A DNA stretch of 64,000 bases from contig NZ_JAZHRR010000001.1 in assembly GCF_036924515.1 (NCBI RefSeq), positions 1,459,001-1,523,000 of the forward strand, written 5' to 3'. Shown here in pieces: positions 29,029-37,515 of this stretch. How positions within the stretch are numbered: the stretch's first letter is position 1; each line of letters opens with the position of its first letter. Below the pieces are notes generated by a model that saw nothing but the letters and a program-made list of their open reading frames with translations, had not been told where the DNA came from and ran no database searches. The stretch comes from Bradyrhizobium sp. AZCC 1610 (GTDB lineage: Bacteria; Pseudomonadota; Alphaproteobacteria; Rhizobiales; Xanthobacteraceae). Made by a program: the position numbers and the translations under genes.

Positions 29029-29330
29029 TCAGCCTGCCTCGCCAGCGGCGCTCGGGCCAATATTAAAGGTCATTCTTGCATCCTAAGTATTGATGCTAAT
29101 GTGTCAACAAGTGATATCTCAGATATCTATTCTAAAGGATATGTCCGGGGTAGTTCGTGCGTGGCTGCACGGGAGCCATGGCCGCTCGGATGGATCGGAG
29201 TTGGAGCCCCGCTGGCAATAAAGGAAGCGGCGGCCATTTGCCACGACGGATGAGTGAGCTGCAGCACCAGCTCGACAGGCGACCTGCATGCGAGGTCGTC
29301 GATGCGGGAGCGGGATCAGACTGGCCGCAA
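29029..29330. other. gap upstream of the XRE-hyf operon
   Basis: About 300 bases without a gene. The left third carries the leftward XRE-hyf promoter and palindrome. The right part, next to the 3' end of the DUF2889 gene, shows no supported coding frame; a 205-residue open frame crossing it on the plus strand starts inside hyfB antisense DNA and lacks a ribosome binding site. Confidence 0.5.
29080..29127 (-). promoter_or_regulatory. promoter and palindrome of the XRE-hyf operon
   Basis: On the minus strand, TTGACA (29107-29102), a 16-base spacer and TAGGAT (29085-29080) form a strong promoter about 50 bases before the XRE ATG. Directly upstream lies GATATCTCAGATATC (29113-29127), symmetric except for its central base, in notably A+T-rich DNA. 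This is a plausible XRE or activator site. Confidence 0.55.
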
Positions 29331-29912
29331 CTAATCCTTTGCCGTCGGCTTGGTCGCGAACTGCGGGAACATCGCGGCGACGACCGGTCCGTCGGTGCGC
29401 CAGGAATGGCAGCCGCCGATGAAGAATGGCCGCTCGCCGGAGTTCCGCTGGTTCTCCAGCGTGTCGCGGCCCTGCGGCTTCTTGCCGTAGGACATGGTCT
29501 GGTACAGCGTAGTGACGGCAGGGCCGAGCAATTCCATCAGATGCGTACAGGTTTCCAGCCGGCCGATCTTGCGGCGCACCGTCTCGCGCCAGCCGGGGCC
29601 GACGCGCTCGCCGATCAGGCGCTGCAGGATCGGCTCGACCTCGACGCAGGTCGGATAGGGCGTCGCGCGCATCATCGCTTCGGCCTCGCGAATGGTCATG
29701 CCGTCGTCGATTGCCAGGCGCAGGCCGATATCGTGCACGGGATCGCCCGGATTCAGTTCGCCGCGAAAACGATCGGCGCGCTGGGTGAAGGGTTTTGTGT
29801 CGCGCAGCCACGCCTCGACTTCCCAAAACCCGTCGTCGCGCAGAAAGCCTTCGCATTCGACGATGCGCGTATGCATGAGGCGGCGCGATTTATTGCCATT
29901 TTCCAGAGGCAT
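29331..29912 (-). CDS. DUF2889 domain protein
   Basis: 193-residue protein of the DUF2889 family, recognised by its N-terminal RIVECEGFLRDDGFWEVEAWLRDTK and the block NPGDPVHDIGLRLAIDDGMTI. The biochemical role is not established as far as I know. There is no signal peptide or membrane segment, so it should be cytosolic. ATG 29912 lies 29 bases after the quinone-reductase stop, so it probably belongs to the same leftward unit as the flavin monooxygenase. A second ATG at codon 13 is a possible start. Confidence 0.8.
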   Translation of the reverse strand: MPLENGNKSRRLMHTRIVECEGFLRDDGFWEVEAWLRDTKPFTQRADRFRGELNPGDPVHDIGLRLAIDDGMTIREAEAMMRATPYPTCVEVEPILQRLIGERVGPGWRETVRRKIGRLETCTHLMELLGPAVTTLYQTMSYGKKPQGRDTLENQRNSGERPFFIGGCHSWRTDGPVVAAMFPQFATKPTAKD

Positions 29913-29941
29913 CAGTTCGTATCCTGCATCGACGCATTACT

Positions 29942-30919
29942 TCAGACGAATTTGACGATCATCTTCCCGAGCGCCGATCGCGACTGCATGGTCTTGAACG
30001 CCTCGCGGAAATTCTCGAACGGCACGACCTTGCCGACCACGGGCTGCAATTTGCCCGATGCCAGCCAGTCGAACAATTGCGCCATCAGGCGGGTGTGAGT
30101 CTCCGGCTCGCGCTTCTGGATCTGGGCGAGATCGACGCCGAGCAGCGCGCCTCCCTTGAGCAGCGGCAGATTGAACGCCAGCGCTGGAATGGTGCCGGAG
30201 GCGAATCCGACGACGAGGTGCCGCCCGCGCCAGGCGATCGAGCGAAACGCCTGCAGCGATACTTCGCCGCCGACGGGATCGAAAATGACATCCGGCCCAT
30301 GCCCGCCGGTCAATTCCTTCAGCGTATCTCGCCAATCCACCTGGGTGTAGTCGATGGTCTGATCGGCGCCGTGACGAACTGCAAAGTCGCGCTTCTCCGC
30401 CGTTGAGGCGGCTGCGATCACCCGCGCGCCCATCAGTCTGCCGATCTGAACGGCGGCGATGCCGACGCCGCCGGCCGCGCCCAGCACCAGCAATATCTCG
30501 CCTTCGCGCAGCGATGCACGGGCATCCAGCGCGTAGAGCCCGGTCAGATAGTTGGCCTGAAACGACGCGCCGGCCTCGAACGGAACCTGCGGCGGCAGAT
30601 GCTTGAGCGCCGCAGACGGCACCGAAATGTATTCGGCAAGCGCGCCGGAGCGGGTCATGCCGATCACGGACATATCAGGCCTGAACGCGGTGACGTCGTC
30701 GGCAACGGCATCGACGATGCCGGCAAACTCCGTGCCCGGCACGAACGGCAGGGGGTCCTTGGTCTGATAAAGTCCTTGCACCTTCAAGCCATCGACGAAG
30801 CCGACCGCCGCGGCGCCGACCTTGACGCGGACGCAGCCTTCGGAAACGCCGGGCGTATCGATCTCCTTGATCGAGATGCCGTCGATCGAATTGTAGCTGT
30901 CGACAACCACGGCCTTCAT
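29942..30919 (-). CDS. quinone oxidoreductase-like (zinc-free MDR) protein
   Basis: 325-residue medium-chain reductase of the NADPH:quinone oxidoreductase / zeta-crystallin type. It has no zinc cysteine loop. It has the cofactor loop VLGAAGGVGIAAVQIG, the family block VPGTEFAGIV and the C-terminal ALGKMIVKF. The start is ATG 30919 with GAAAG upstream; the longer frame to 31270 shadows the next gene. It lies in a leftward set with a flavin-dependent monooxygenase and a DUF2889 protein. The substrate is unknown; enone or acyl-CoA reduction are other possibilities. Confidence 0.88.
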   Translation of the reverse strand: MKAVVVDSYNSIDGISIKEIDTPGVSEGCVRVKVGAAAVGFVDGLKVQGLYQTKDPLPFVPGTEFAGIVDAVADDVTAFRPDMSVIGMTRSGALAEYISVPSAALKHLPPQVPFEAGASFQANYLTGLYALDARASLREGEILLVLGAAGGVGIAAVQIGRLMGARVIAAASTAEKRDFAVRHGADQTIDYTQVDWRDTLKELTGGHGPDVIFDPVGGEVSLQAFRSIAWRGRHLVVGFASGTIPALAFNLPLLKGGALLGVDLAQIQKREPETHTRLMAQLFDWLASGKLQPVVGKVVPFENFREAFKTMQSRSALGKMIVKFV

Positions 30920-31004
30920 GCAATTTCTTTCATGCGTTTTCTTCTTAGGCTCCAATGCATTACGCCGGCATCTTGAGGTGCCTGCAGATTCTTCGGGTGA
31001 AGTT

Positions 31005-32078
31005 TTACTCGGCCGCTTCGGCCTGCCGGTCGATCTCCAGCGCGCCCGCCTTGATGAGTGGAATGAGGTCGCGGCCGATTGCCATCGTGTCGTGCGGGTT
31101 CTCGAAACCGCGCAGCAGGAAGGAATGAATGCCAAGCCGGTAGTATTCCAGCACGGCGGCCGCGATCTGTTCGGGCGTTCCGACCAGGCACGACGTATTG
31201 CCGGGTGCGCCGGTGGCGCGCGCGATCCCCATCCACAGCCGCTCGTCATGGACGTCGCCGCGCGCCGCATAGCCGAGCAGGCGTTCGGCGGAATGGTTGG
31301 TCGGCTGCGGCGCGGCGCCGGTCTTGCGCTCGACGTCCGCCAGCAGGGCGTTGGCCTTGTCCCACGCCGCGCCCTCGGTCGCCGCCATGATCGGCCGCAG
31401 CGACATGTTGAATCCGACGCTGCGCCCGAAGGCCGCCGCGCGCCGGCGGAAATCCTGGACCCGCTCCCGCGTCTCCTTGAGCGGTTCGCCGAAGATCGCG
31501 AACACGTCGCAATGCCTCGCGCCCATCTCCAGCGCGCCTTCCGATGAGCCGCCGAAGAACAGCGGCGGGCAGGGCTGCTGGTACGGCTTGATGTCGGAGT
31601 AGCCGCCCTCGACGCGGTAGAACTCGCCGTGGTGGTCGATCGGGCTGTCGCTGGTCCAGAGCTTCCGCATCACGTCCAGATACTCGCCGGCGCGGCGGTA
31701 GCGGTCGTTCTTGGGCAGGAAGTCGCCTTCGCTGGCCTGGTCCGCGTCGCTGGTGCCGGCGATGATATGCAGCGCCATCCGGCCCTGCGTGAGCTGGTCG
31801 AAGGCCGCGACCTGCCGCGCCGCCAGCGCCGGCGCCACCGAGCCGGGCCGGTGTGCGATCAGGAACTTGATCCGTTCGGTGTGGTCGGCCGCATAAAGCG
31901 CAATCGCAAAACCTTCGGCGGCGGAGGCGTAATATCCAACGAGAACAGAATCATAGTTCCACTGCTCGTGTAGGCGGGTGAAGTCAATCACCCACTCCCG
32001 CGATATCTGTCCTTTGATCAGGTGAACCGCGACGCCCTCCTGTTGAGTGCCGATCATTCCGATGATTCTTGCGGGCAT
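31005..32078 (-). CDS. LLM-class flavin-dependent monooxygenase (SsuD-like)
   Basis: 357-residue luciferase-like monooxygenase using reduced flavin, most like alkanesulfonate monooxygenases and related xenobiotic oxygenases. Family features include AHRPGSVAPALAARQVA, HIIAGTSDADQASEGDFL with the conserved DQ/EGD segment, and FFGGSSEGA for the flavin phosphate. No sulfonate transporter is adjacent, so the substrate is uncertain. It is likely first in the three-gene leftward unit. No dedicated flavin reductase gene is adjacent; the MDR gene downstream is not a flavin reductase family member. Confidence 0.88.
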   Translation of the reverse strand: MPARIIGMIGTQQEGVAVHLIKGQISREWVIDFTRLHEQWNYDSVLVGYYASAAEGFAIALYAADHTERIKFLIAHRPGSVAPALAARQVAAFDQLTQGRMALHIIAGTSDADQASEGDFLPKNDRYRRAGEYLDVMRKLWTSDSPIDHHGEFYRVEGGYSDIKPYQQPCPPLFFGGSSEGALEMGARHCDVFAIFGEPLKETRERVQDFRRRAAAFGRSVGFNMSLRPIMAATEGAAWDKANALLADVERKTGAAPQPTNHSAERLLGYAARGDVHDERLWMGIARATGAPGNTSCLVGTPEQIAAAVLEYYRLGIHSFLLRGFENPHDTMAIGRDLIPLIKAGALEIDRQAEAAE

Positions 32079-32158
32079 GGGTGTTTCCCCGGTCCTGAAT
32101 GTTTGACTGGAATGAAACGCACAACACCAAGGGAAAGCAAGCGCTTAGGGCTGTTCCG

Positions 32159-32917
32159 TTACGCGTCGTGTTCACGGCTGGCATCCGCTGCCGCCATCGC
32201 TTCGCCATGCCGGCGGGACAGAGCCGAGGTAATATTGCGCTCGGTCAGGTCCATCAGGCGATGCATCGCGCGCCGCGCGCCATCCGGATTGCGCGCCCAT
32301 ATCTCGTCGAGGATGGCGCGGTGATAGGGCAGGCTCTTGCGCGGCGCACCCGGATTCAGCGTCGAAAGATCGAACGACATCCGAAGTGCCGCTTCGACGG
32401 TGGCGCCGAAGGCGACCAGAAAATCATTGCCGGTCGCCGTCAGGATGCCGCGGTGGAAGCGCAAGTCGGGGTCGGAATAGGCGCGGCTGTCCATGCCGGC
32501 GGCGTCCATCTCGCGATAGGCCCGTTCGATGCGGGCGAGATCGGCATCCGAACCGCGTTCGGCGCAGATAGCGCAGGCCTCCGGCTCGACGATCCGCCGC
32601 ACCTGCGTGAGCTGCCGGGCGAACTCTTCGGTGGGACGCAGCGCCCATGTCCACTCCAGAAGCTCCGCATCCAGCATGTTCCAGTTGATCCGCTCGCGGA
32701 CATGCGTGCCCGCCTTCTGCCGCGCGGCGATCAGGCCTTTTGCCTTGAGGACGGACAGTGATTCCCGGATAGAGGTGCGGCTGACCTTGAATTGCGAGGC
32801 GAGTTCGATCTCGCGCGGCAGCGTCCAACCCTCGTGCCATACGCCGGAGACGATGAGCTTGGCGATCTCGCGCGCGATGTGGGTGTTGGACCGGCGGAGT
32901 TCGATGTCCCTGGGCAA
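32159..32917 (-). CDS. GntR/FadR-family regulator
   Basis: About 252 residues. The winged helix covers residues about 15-75 (LPREIELASQFKVSRTSIRESL) and the C-terminal FCD domain includes HRGILTATGNDFLVAF. I place the start at TTG 32917, behind GAGGG at good spacing. A longer TTG start at 32974 is possible, but that TTG is part of a TTGACA hexamer and has no ribosome binding site. It is divergent from the ureide-like operon and probably its regulator, responding to an organic acid. The neighbouring flavin monooxygenase unit is an alternative target. Confidence 0.85.
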   Translation of the reverse strand: MPRDIELRRSNTHIAREIAKLIVSGVWHEGWTLPREIELASQFKVSRTSIRESLSVLKAKGLIAARQKAGTHVRERINWNMLDAELLEWTWALRPTEEFARQLTQVRRIVEPEACAICAERGSDADLARIERAYREMDAAGMDSRAYSDPDLRFHRGILTATGNDFLVAFGATVEAALRMSFDLSTLNPGAPRKSLPYHRAILDEIWARNPDGARRAMHRLMDLTERNITSALSRRHGEAMAAADASREHDA

Positions 32918-33014
32918 ATCGTGACCCTCAAGCCTTGAAATAATATTGTCTGCTTTATTGCGGTGCGATGTCAATTCATACCATGAAAATAGCCAATTTT
33001 AGCGAAGCCTCCTT

Positions 33015-33043
33015 TTGACAGTCTATTTTATGTCGGTCATATT
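33015..33043 (+). promoter_or_regulatory. promoter of the ureide-like ABC operon
   Basis: TTGACA (33015-33020), 17-base spacer, CATATT (33038-33043), about 30 bases before the binding-protein ATG. The octamer ATATTGTC occurs here (33039-33046) and again at 32943-32950 in the divergent GntR leader, which may mark regulator half-sites. Confidence 0.5.
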
Positions 33044-33071
33044 GTCGAAAAGACCGCCCAGGGAGGCTGCC

Positions 33072-34436
33072 ATGACCAAGAAGAATTCGAGCCATAAATC
33101 CGCAGCCGTCAGCCGCCGAACGCTGCTTCAGGCCGGCGCCGCCACAATCGGCGCGGCGGCGTTTCCGATGCCGGTCATTGCGCAGACAAAGCCGTTTGCC
33201 GGCGTCACGTTGCGCGGCGCATCGTTCCAGCACCGCTTCTTCACCCTGCTGCAGAACTACATCCCCGAGTTCGAGGCACAGACCGGCATGAAGGTCGATC
33301 TGCAGCTCTCGGCGTTTCCGGTCTACAACCAGCAGGCCAATCTGGAACTGTCGTCGGGCGGCTCGGCATTCGATTTCGTCAACGTCACCTTCATTCTCGC
33401 CGCGCGCTGGGTCGCGGCGGGCCTGCTCGCCAATCTCGACGAGTTCACCGGCGATCCCAACCTGACGCCGGCCGAGTGGAAGCCGAAGGATTTCGTCGAA
33501 GGCGCGCAGGTGCCTTACCGCGACGCCAAGGGCGCCACCTACGGCTATTCGTGGGAAGGCGGCGCCATGGTGATGGGCCTGTCGCGCATGGACCTGATGG
33601 AGAAGCGGGGACTCAAAATACCGAAGACCTTTGCCGAGCTCGAGCAGGTTTGCGCGGCGATGAACGGTGCGGACAACGTCAACGGCATCGTAAGCTTCCA
33701 GCTCCATCATTGGTGCCTGCCGCCTTACATCCAGGGTTTTGGCGGCAACATCTTCCGCAATCCGCCCGCCGACATCATGCCGACGCTGAACTCGCCGGAA
33801 GCGGTCCAGGCGATCGAATTCTACGCGAACCTCTTGAAGAACTACGCGCCGAAGGGTGTGCTGACCTATACCGAGGACCAGGCCCGGCAATCGCTGCTGA
33901 CCGGCCGCTCCAACATCTTCATTCATTCCAGCGCGTGGATCACGCCGATCCTCATGTCAGGCGACAGCAAGGTCAAGGACACCTCGCGCGTCGTAAGGAT
34001 GCCCGCTGGCCCGGCGCGCGACTGCCCGGCAGCAAATAGCCAGGGGCTCGGCATTCCCAAAAACGCCAAGAACAAGAAGGCTGCCTGGGAATTCATCAAA
34101 TGGGCGCTCAGCCCGGAAATCTCGATGCGGCTCGTCAAGGAGCACGGCCATTCCTCGGTCTGCCGCAAATCCGTGATCGCGAGCGAGGAATATCGCCGGC
34201 TCAACACGATCAACGGTCAGGACCTCGGCGCGCTCTATCTCGAAGTGCTGGGACTGCCAGCGAAGGGCGAGAACTACATGGCCTATCGCACCGTGAAGGA
34301 ATTCCCGATCGTCGGCGATGTCCTCAACAAGGCCTTCGAGCAGGTGGCGACCGGGCAGCTCCCCGCCCAGGCTGCGATGAACGCCGCGCAGGAGCAGGCG
34401 ATTGCCAATATGCGGCGGGCCGGGACTGCGCTTTGA
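33072..34436 (+). CDS. ABC transporter substrate-binding protein, family 1 (UgpB/MalE-like)
   Basis: 454-residue extracellular binding protein. The N-terminus SRRTLLQAGAATIGAAA is a twin-arginine-type signal ending near VIAQ, so export in folded form is likely. Family 1 motifs include FVNVTFILAARWVAAGLLANLDEF and the C-terminal KKAAWEFIKWALSPE. ATG 33072 has GGGAGG upstream; the frame extending to 33015 covers the promoter. It is followed by two permeases but no ATPase. The ligand is probably a sugar-like or ureide compound matched to the downstream amidohydrolases. Confidence 0.9.
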   Translation: MTKKNSSHKSAAVSRRTLLQAGAATIGAAAFPMPVIAQTKPFAGVTLRGASFQHRFFTLLQNYIPEFEAQTGMKVDLQLSAFPVYNQQANLELSSGGSAFDFVNVTFILAARWVAAGLLANLDEFTGDPNLTPAEWKPKDFVEGAQVPYRDAKGATYGYSWEGGAMVMGLSRMDLMEKRGLKIPKTFAELEQVCAAMNGADNVNGIVSFQLHHWCLPPYIQGFGGNIFRNPPADIMPTLNSPEAVQAIEFYANLLKNYAPKGVLTYTEDQARQSLLTGRSNIFIHSSAWITPILMSGDSKVKDTSRVVRMPAGPARDCPAANSQGLGIPKNAKNKKAAWEFIKWALSPEISMRLVKEHGHSSVCRKSVIASEEYRRLNTINGQDLGALYLEVLGLPAKGENYMAYRTVKEFPIVGDVLNKAFEQVATGQLPAQAAMNAAQEQAIANMRRAGTAL

Positions 34437-35332
34437 GTGGAAAAGGACTGGTCGACGCCGAGCGCCGCCGCTTCAACCGCTGGGCGCTGGCGCCGAGCCT
34501 GATCGTGCTGTTCATGATAGCGGGTCTGCCCGCGATCTATCTGGTCGTGACCAGCCTGACGCCGTTTCAACTGGTCAATCCCGGCTCGTCGACCGATTTC
34601 AGTTCGCCCTTGCGCAACTACCGCCTGCTGCCTGATGACCCACGCTTCGTCAATTCGCTGTGGGTGCAGGCCAAGCTGTCGTTCTGGGGCGTGTTGTTTC
34701 AGGTTCTGCTCGGCATGTTGCTGGCGCTCCTGCTGCACACGCAGTCGCGCGTCGTGGAATTCGCCCGCACCTTCTTCCTGATCCCGATGGTGCTGCCGCC
34801 GATCGTGGTGGCGATCATCTGGAAGCTGATCTACACGCCAGACATCAGCCCGCTCTACTACGCCGCAGGCCTGCTCAACATCGCGCTGCCGTCGCTCACC
34901 TCCAGCGTCGATTTTGCCCTGACCGCGATCATCATCGCCGACACCTGGGAATGGTTGCCGTTCACCTTTCTGATGGTGCTGGCCGCGTTGCAGACCATTC
35001 CGGACGAATTTTCCGAAGCGGCGCTGGTCGATGGCGCCAACCGGCTGCAGATCTTCTTTTACATCACGCTGCCCTTCATCACGCCGATCCTGGTGATCTC
35101 AGGCATGTTTCGCCTGATCGACAGCGTCAAGGCATTCCCGCTGGTGTTCCTCCTGACCGGCGGCGGGCCGGGCAGCGTCACTGAAGTAACGAACTACTAT
35201 GCCTACCTGCTTGCCTTCGATTTCAACGAGATCGGCTATTCCAGCTCGGTCACGATCGTGATGCTGCTGCTGGTCGTGGCTGTCAGCCTCGGCGTGGTGT
35301 GGATGGGCCGCCGGCGGGAGGCCATGGCATGA
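34433..35332 (+). CDS. ABC transporter permease, MalF/UgpA type
   Basis: 299-residue six-helix permease. The EAA loop reads EAALVDGANRLQIFFYITLPFITP. The best start is TTG 34433, overlapping the binding-protein TGA (TTGA); no ATG is available near the expected N-terminus SGKGLVDAERRRFNRW. Its stop overlaps the next permease (ATGA). It forms the membrane channel with its neighbour. Confidence 0.88.
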   Translation: MSGKGLVDAERRRFNRWALAPSLIVLFMIAGLPAIYLVVTSLTPFQLVNPGSSTDFSSPLRNYRLLPDDPRFVNSLWVQAKLSFWGVLFQVLLGMLLALLLHTQSRVVEFARTFFLIPMVLPPIVVAIIWKLIYTPDISPLYYAAGLLNIALPSLTSSVDFALTAIIIADTWEWLPFTFLMVLAALQTIPDEFSEAALVDGANRLQIFFYITLPFITPILVISGMFRLIDSVKAFPLVFLLTGGGPGSVTEVTNYYAYLLAFDFNEIGYSSSVTIVMLLLVVAVSLGVVWMGRRREAMA

Positions 35333-36168
35333 GTGGAGGCATGAGTGGGCCTATCCGCCGTTCGGCCAGCGTTCGCCGGCTCGTTGCGATTGGCGTGACG
35401 CTGATCGTGCTGCTATCGCCATTCCTGTGGCTGCTGCAGATGAGTTTCAAGTCCAACGACCTGATCCTGCAGTTTCCGCCGCCCTTGATCTTCACGCCGA
35501 CGCTGGAGAACTACACCTCGCTCTGGCAGGGCGCGTTCCCGGCCTCCTTCGTCAACAGCCTGATGAGCGCCTCGTTTTCGACCGCGCTGGCGCTCATTCT
35601 CGGAGTGCCCGCCGCCTACGCGCTGTCGCGATGGGCGGGGCGGGGCAAGCACGCGCTGAGCTTTGCGATCCTGATCACGCGGATGGCGCCGCCGATCGCG
35701 TTCACGATTCCGTTCTTCCTGTTCTATCGCTGGATCGGATTGCTCGACACCGTCACCGGGCTGGTGCTGGTCTACACCAGCTTCAACCTGCCGCTCGTGA
35801 TCTGGATGATGCAGCCGTTTTTTGAAACCGTGCCGCAGTCGCTGGAGGAGGCGGCACTGGTCGATGGCGCATCGACCCGCGTCGTTTTCCTCGAAATCGT
35901 GCTGCCGATGGTGACGCCCGGCATCGCTGCCACCGCGATCCTGTGCTTTCTCTATGCCTGGAACGACTTTTTCTTTGCGCTGATCCTGACGCGGACGAAT
36001 GCGCGCACCGCGCCGGTTGCCGTGGTCAACTTCATGAACTACGAGGGCTGGGAGTGGGGCAAGATCGCCGCCGGTGGATCGCTGGTGATGGCACCGGTCC
36101 TGATCTTCTCTCTCGCGGTGCGCCGCTATCTGGTGAGCGGGCTGACGGCCGGCGCCGTGAAAGGATAG
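35329..36168 (+). CDS. ABC transporter permease, MalG/UgpE type
   Basis: 279-residue six-helix permease with the EAA loop EEAALVDGASTRVVFLEIVLP. The start ATG 35329 overlaps the preceding stop; a second ATG at 35341 gives a four-residue shorter protein. It is followed after four bases by an AroE-like gene rather than the expected UgpC/MalK ATPase, so the ATPase must come from elsewhere in the genome. Confidence 0.9.
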   Translation: MSGGMSGPIRRSASVRRLVAIGVTLIVLLSPFLWLLQMSFKSNDLILQFPPPLIFTPTLENYTSLWQGAFPASFVNSLMSASFSTALALILGVPAAYALSRWAGRGKHALSFAILITRMAPPIAFTIPFFLFYRWIGLLDTVTGLVLVYTSFNLPLVIWMMQPFFETVPQSLEEAALVDGASTRVVFLEIVLPMVTPGIAATAILCFLYAWNDFFFALILTRTNARTAPVAVVNFMNYEGWEWGKIAAGGSLVMAPVLIFSLAVRRYLVSGLTAGAVKG

Positions 36169-36172
36169 TGCT

Positions 36173-36964
36173 ATGCGGCTTCCGACCGGTGCCTCGCGGT
36201 TCGTGTTCATCTTCGCCCACCCGGCCGGGCATGTCGGCGCGCCGTGCCATTACACGCCCTATTTCCAGAGCAACGGGCTGGACTGGCATATGGTGCCGCT
36301 CGACATCGCGCCGGAAAATCTGTCCGAAACGATCCGCACCCTTGCGAAGTCGCCGAGCGTTGCCGGTTTCAACCTCACCATGCCGCACAAGCCGGCGGCG
36401 TTCGAGCTCTGTGACGCCGTCGGGCCGGCCGCCGAATTCGAGGGCGTGGTCAACACGATCCGGGTCGAGGGTGGCGGACGGCTGGTCGGCGAATCCTTTG
36501 ACGGCGGCGGTTTTCTCAATGCCGCGCGCGAGAACGGGATCTTTGATCCGGAGCGTCGCTGCGTCGTGATCGGGGCTGGTGGCGCTGGCCGCGCGATCTG
36601 CCACGCGCTCGCTGCCGCCGGAGCGCGGCGGCTGCGAATTCTGAACGAGACGCGGGAGCCGGTCGAAACGCTTGCAGCAAAACTCCGCAACCGCTTCGCC
36701 GACCTTGAGATCAGCCTCGACGAAGAATTCGACGATGCCGGCCTGCTCGTCAATGCGACCTCGCTCGGGCTTCATCGGGCGGACGCCCTGCCGATGGACC
36801 CGGCGCGGCTACCCGATGATTGCGCGGTGTTCGATATCATTGCCGCACACCGCACCGAGTTCATGCAGGCTTGCGCCGCACGCGGCCTGAAAGTGGTTGA
36901 TGGCGTCGCCATGATCAAACATCAGCTTCCGCTGCAGACCGCATTCTGGCGCGGCGAGGCCTGA
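36173..36964 (+). CDS. shikimate dehydrogenase-like protein (AroE paralogue)
   Basis: 263-residue AroE-family dehydrogenase. The substrate-domain block FNLTMPHK keeps the catalytic lysine, and the NADP loop is VVIGAGGAGRAICHAL. The N-terminal substrate motif, normally P-x-x-HS-x-SP, is changed: the matching stretch is HPAGHVGAPCHY, lacking the two serines that hold the shikimate carboxylate. That, and its place in an uptake and amidohydrolase operon, argue for a substrate other than dehydroshikimate, such as quinate-like or unrelated hydroxy acids. AAGGATAG precedes its ATG. Confidence 0.8.
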   Translation: MRLPTGASRFVFIFAHPAGHVGAPCHYTPYFQSNGLDWHMVPLDIAPENLSETIRTLAKSPSVAGFNLTMPHKPAAFELCDAVGPAAEFEGVVNTIRVEGGGRLVGESFDGGGFLNAARENGIFDPERRCVVIGAGGAGRAICHALAAAGARRLRILNETREPVETLAAKLRNRFADLEISLDEEFDDAGLLVNATSLGLHRADALPMDPARLPDDCAVFDIIAAHRTEFMQACAARGLKVVDGVAMIKHQLPLQTAFWRGEA

Positions 36965-37099
36965 GCGGCGGCGGACCAGGATGGCCGCGCCATCCTTGAA
37001 ACCGCCTTTTGGGGCTGGAATGGCCCTTGCTTCCGTTATTCCCGGCTGTAATGGATACCGCTGAACCACTTCCTCAAATACATCCAGAAGAAGAGATCG

Positions 37100-37513
37100 A
37101 TGAGCCAACTGATTGTCCGTGCCGGTGAATTCACCTTCCAGGCCCGTTTCGAGGAGCAACTGGCGCCCAAGACGGTTGCCGCGTTTCGCAAGGCAATGCC
37201 GTTCGAGAGCCAGGCGATCCACGTCCGGTGGAGCGGCGAGGGTGTCTGGATGCCGCTCGGCGATCTCGATTTCGGCGTCTCCTACGAGAACCACACCAGC
37301 TATCCCGCGCCCGGCCAGATCATTCTTTATCCCGGCGGCATCAGCGAGACCGAAATTTTGCTCGCCTATGGCGGGGTGCATTTTGCGAGTAAGATGGGCC
37401 AGCTCGCCGGCAATCATTTCATCACCCTGACCTCGGGGCTGGAGAACCTGACTGCGTTCGGCAAGACCGTGCTGTGGCAGGGTGCGCAGAAGATCCGCTT
37501 CGAGGAAATATAA
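37100..37513 (+). CDS. DUF3830 family protein (cyclophilin-like fold)
   Basis: 137-residue protein of the DUF3830 family, thought to have a cyclophilin-like fold. Features are FTFQARFEEQLAPKTVAAF at the N-terminus and YENHTSYPAPGQIILYPGG in the middle. No enzymatic role is established that I know of. It sits between the AroE-like and PuuE-like genes, three bases before the latter, so it is probably part of the same pathway. A hairpin with AGGATGG / CCATCCT arms (36978-36996) precedes it in a 135-base gap and might give partial termination. Confidence 0.78.
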   Translation: MSQLIVRAGEFTFQARFEEQLAPKTVAAFRKAMPFESQAIHVRWSGEGVWMPLGDLDFGVSYENHTSYPAPGQIILYPGGISETEILLAYGGVHFASKMGQLAGNHFITLTSGLENLTAFGKTVLWQGAQKIRFEEI

Positions 37514-37515
37514 GC

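Noticed and set aside
28636..29253. 205-residue plus-strand frame over the XRE-hyf promoter
   Set aside because: Starts antisense to hyfB, crosses the real XRE gene and its promoter, and shows no family signature.
33015..33071. Upstream TTG start for the ureide operon binding protein
   Set aside because: The TTG is the first half of a TTGACA promoter hexamer; the ATG at 33072 has a GGGAGG site and begins a proper twin-arginine signal.
36978..36996. AGGATGG / CCATCCT hairpin as a strong terminator
   Set aside because: Seven-base arms with a five-base loop but no T-run directly after; downstream genes appear to belong to the same operon.
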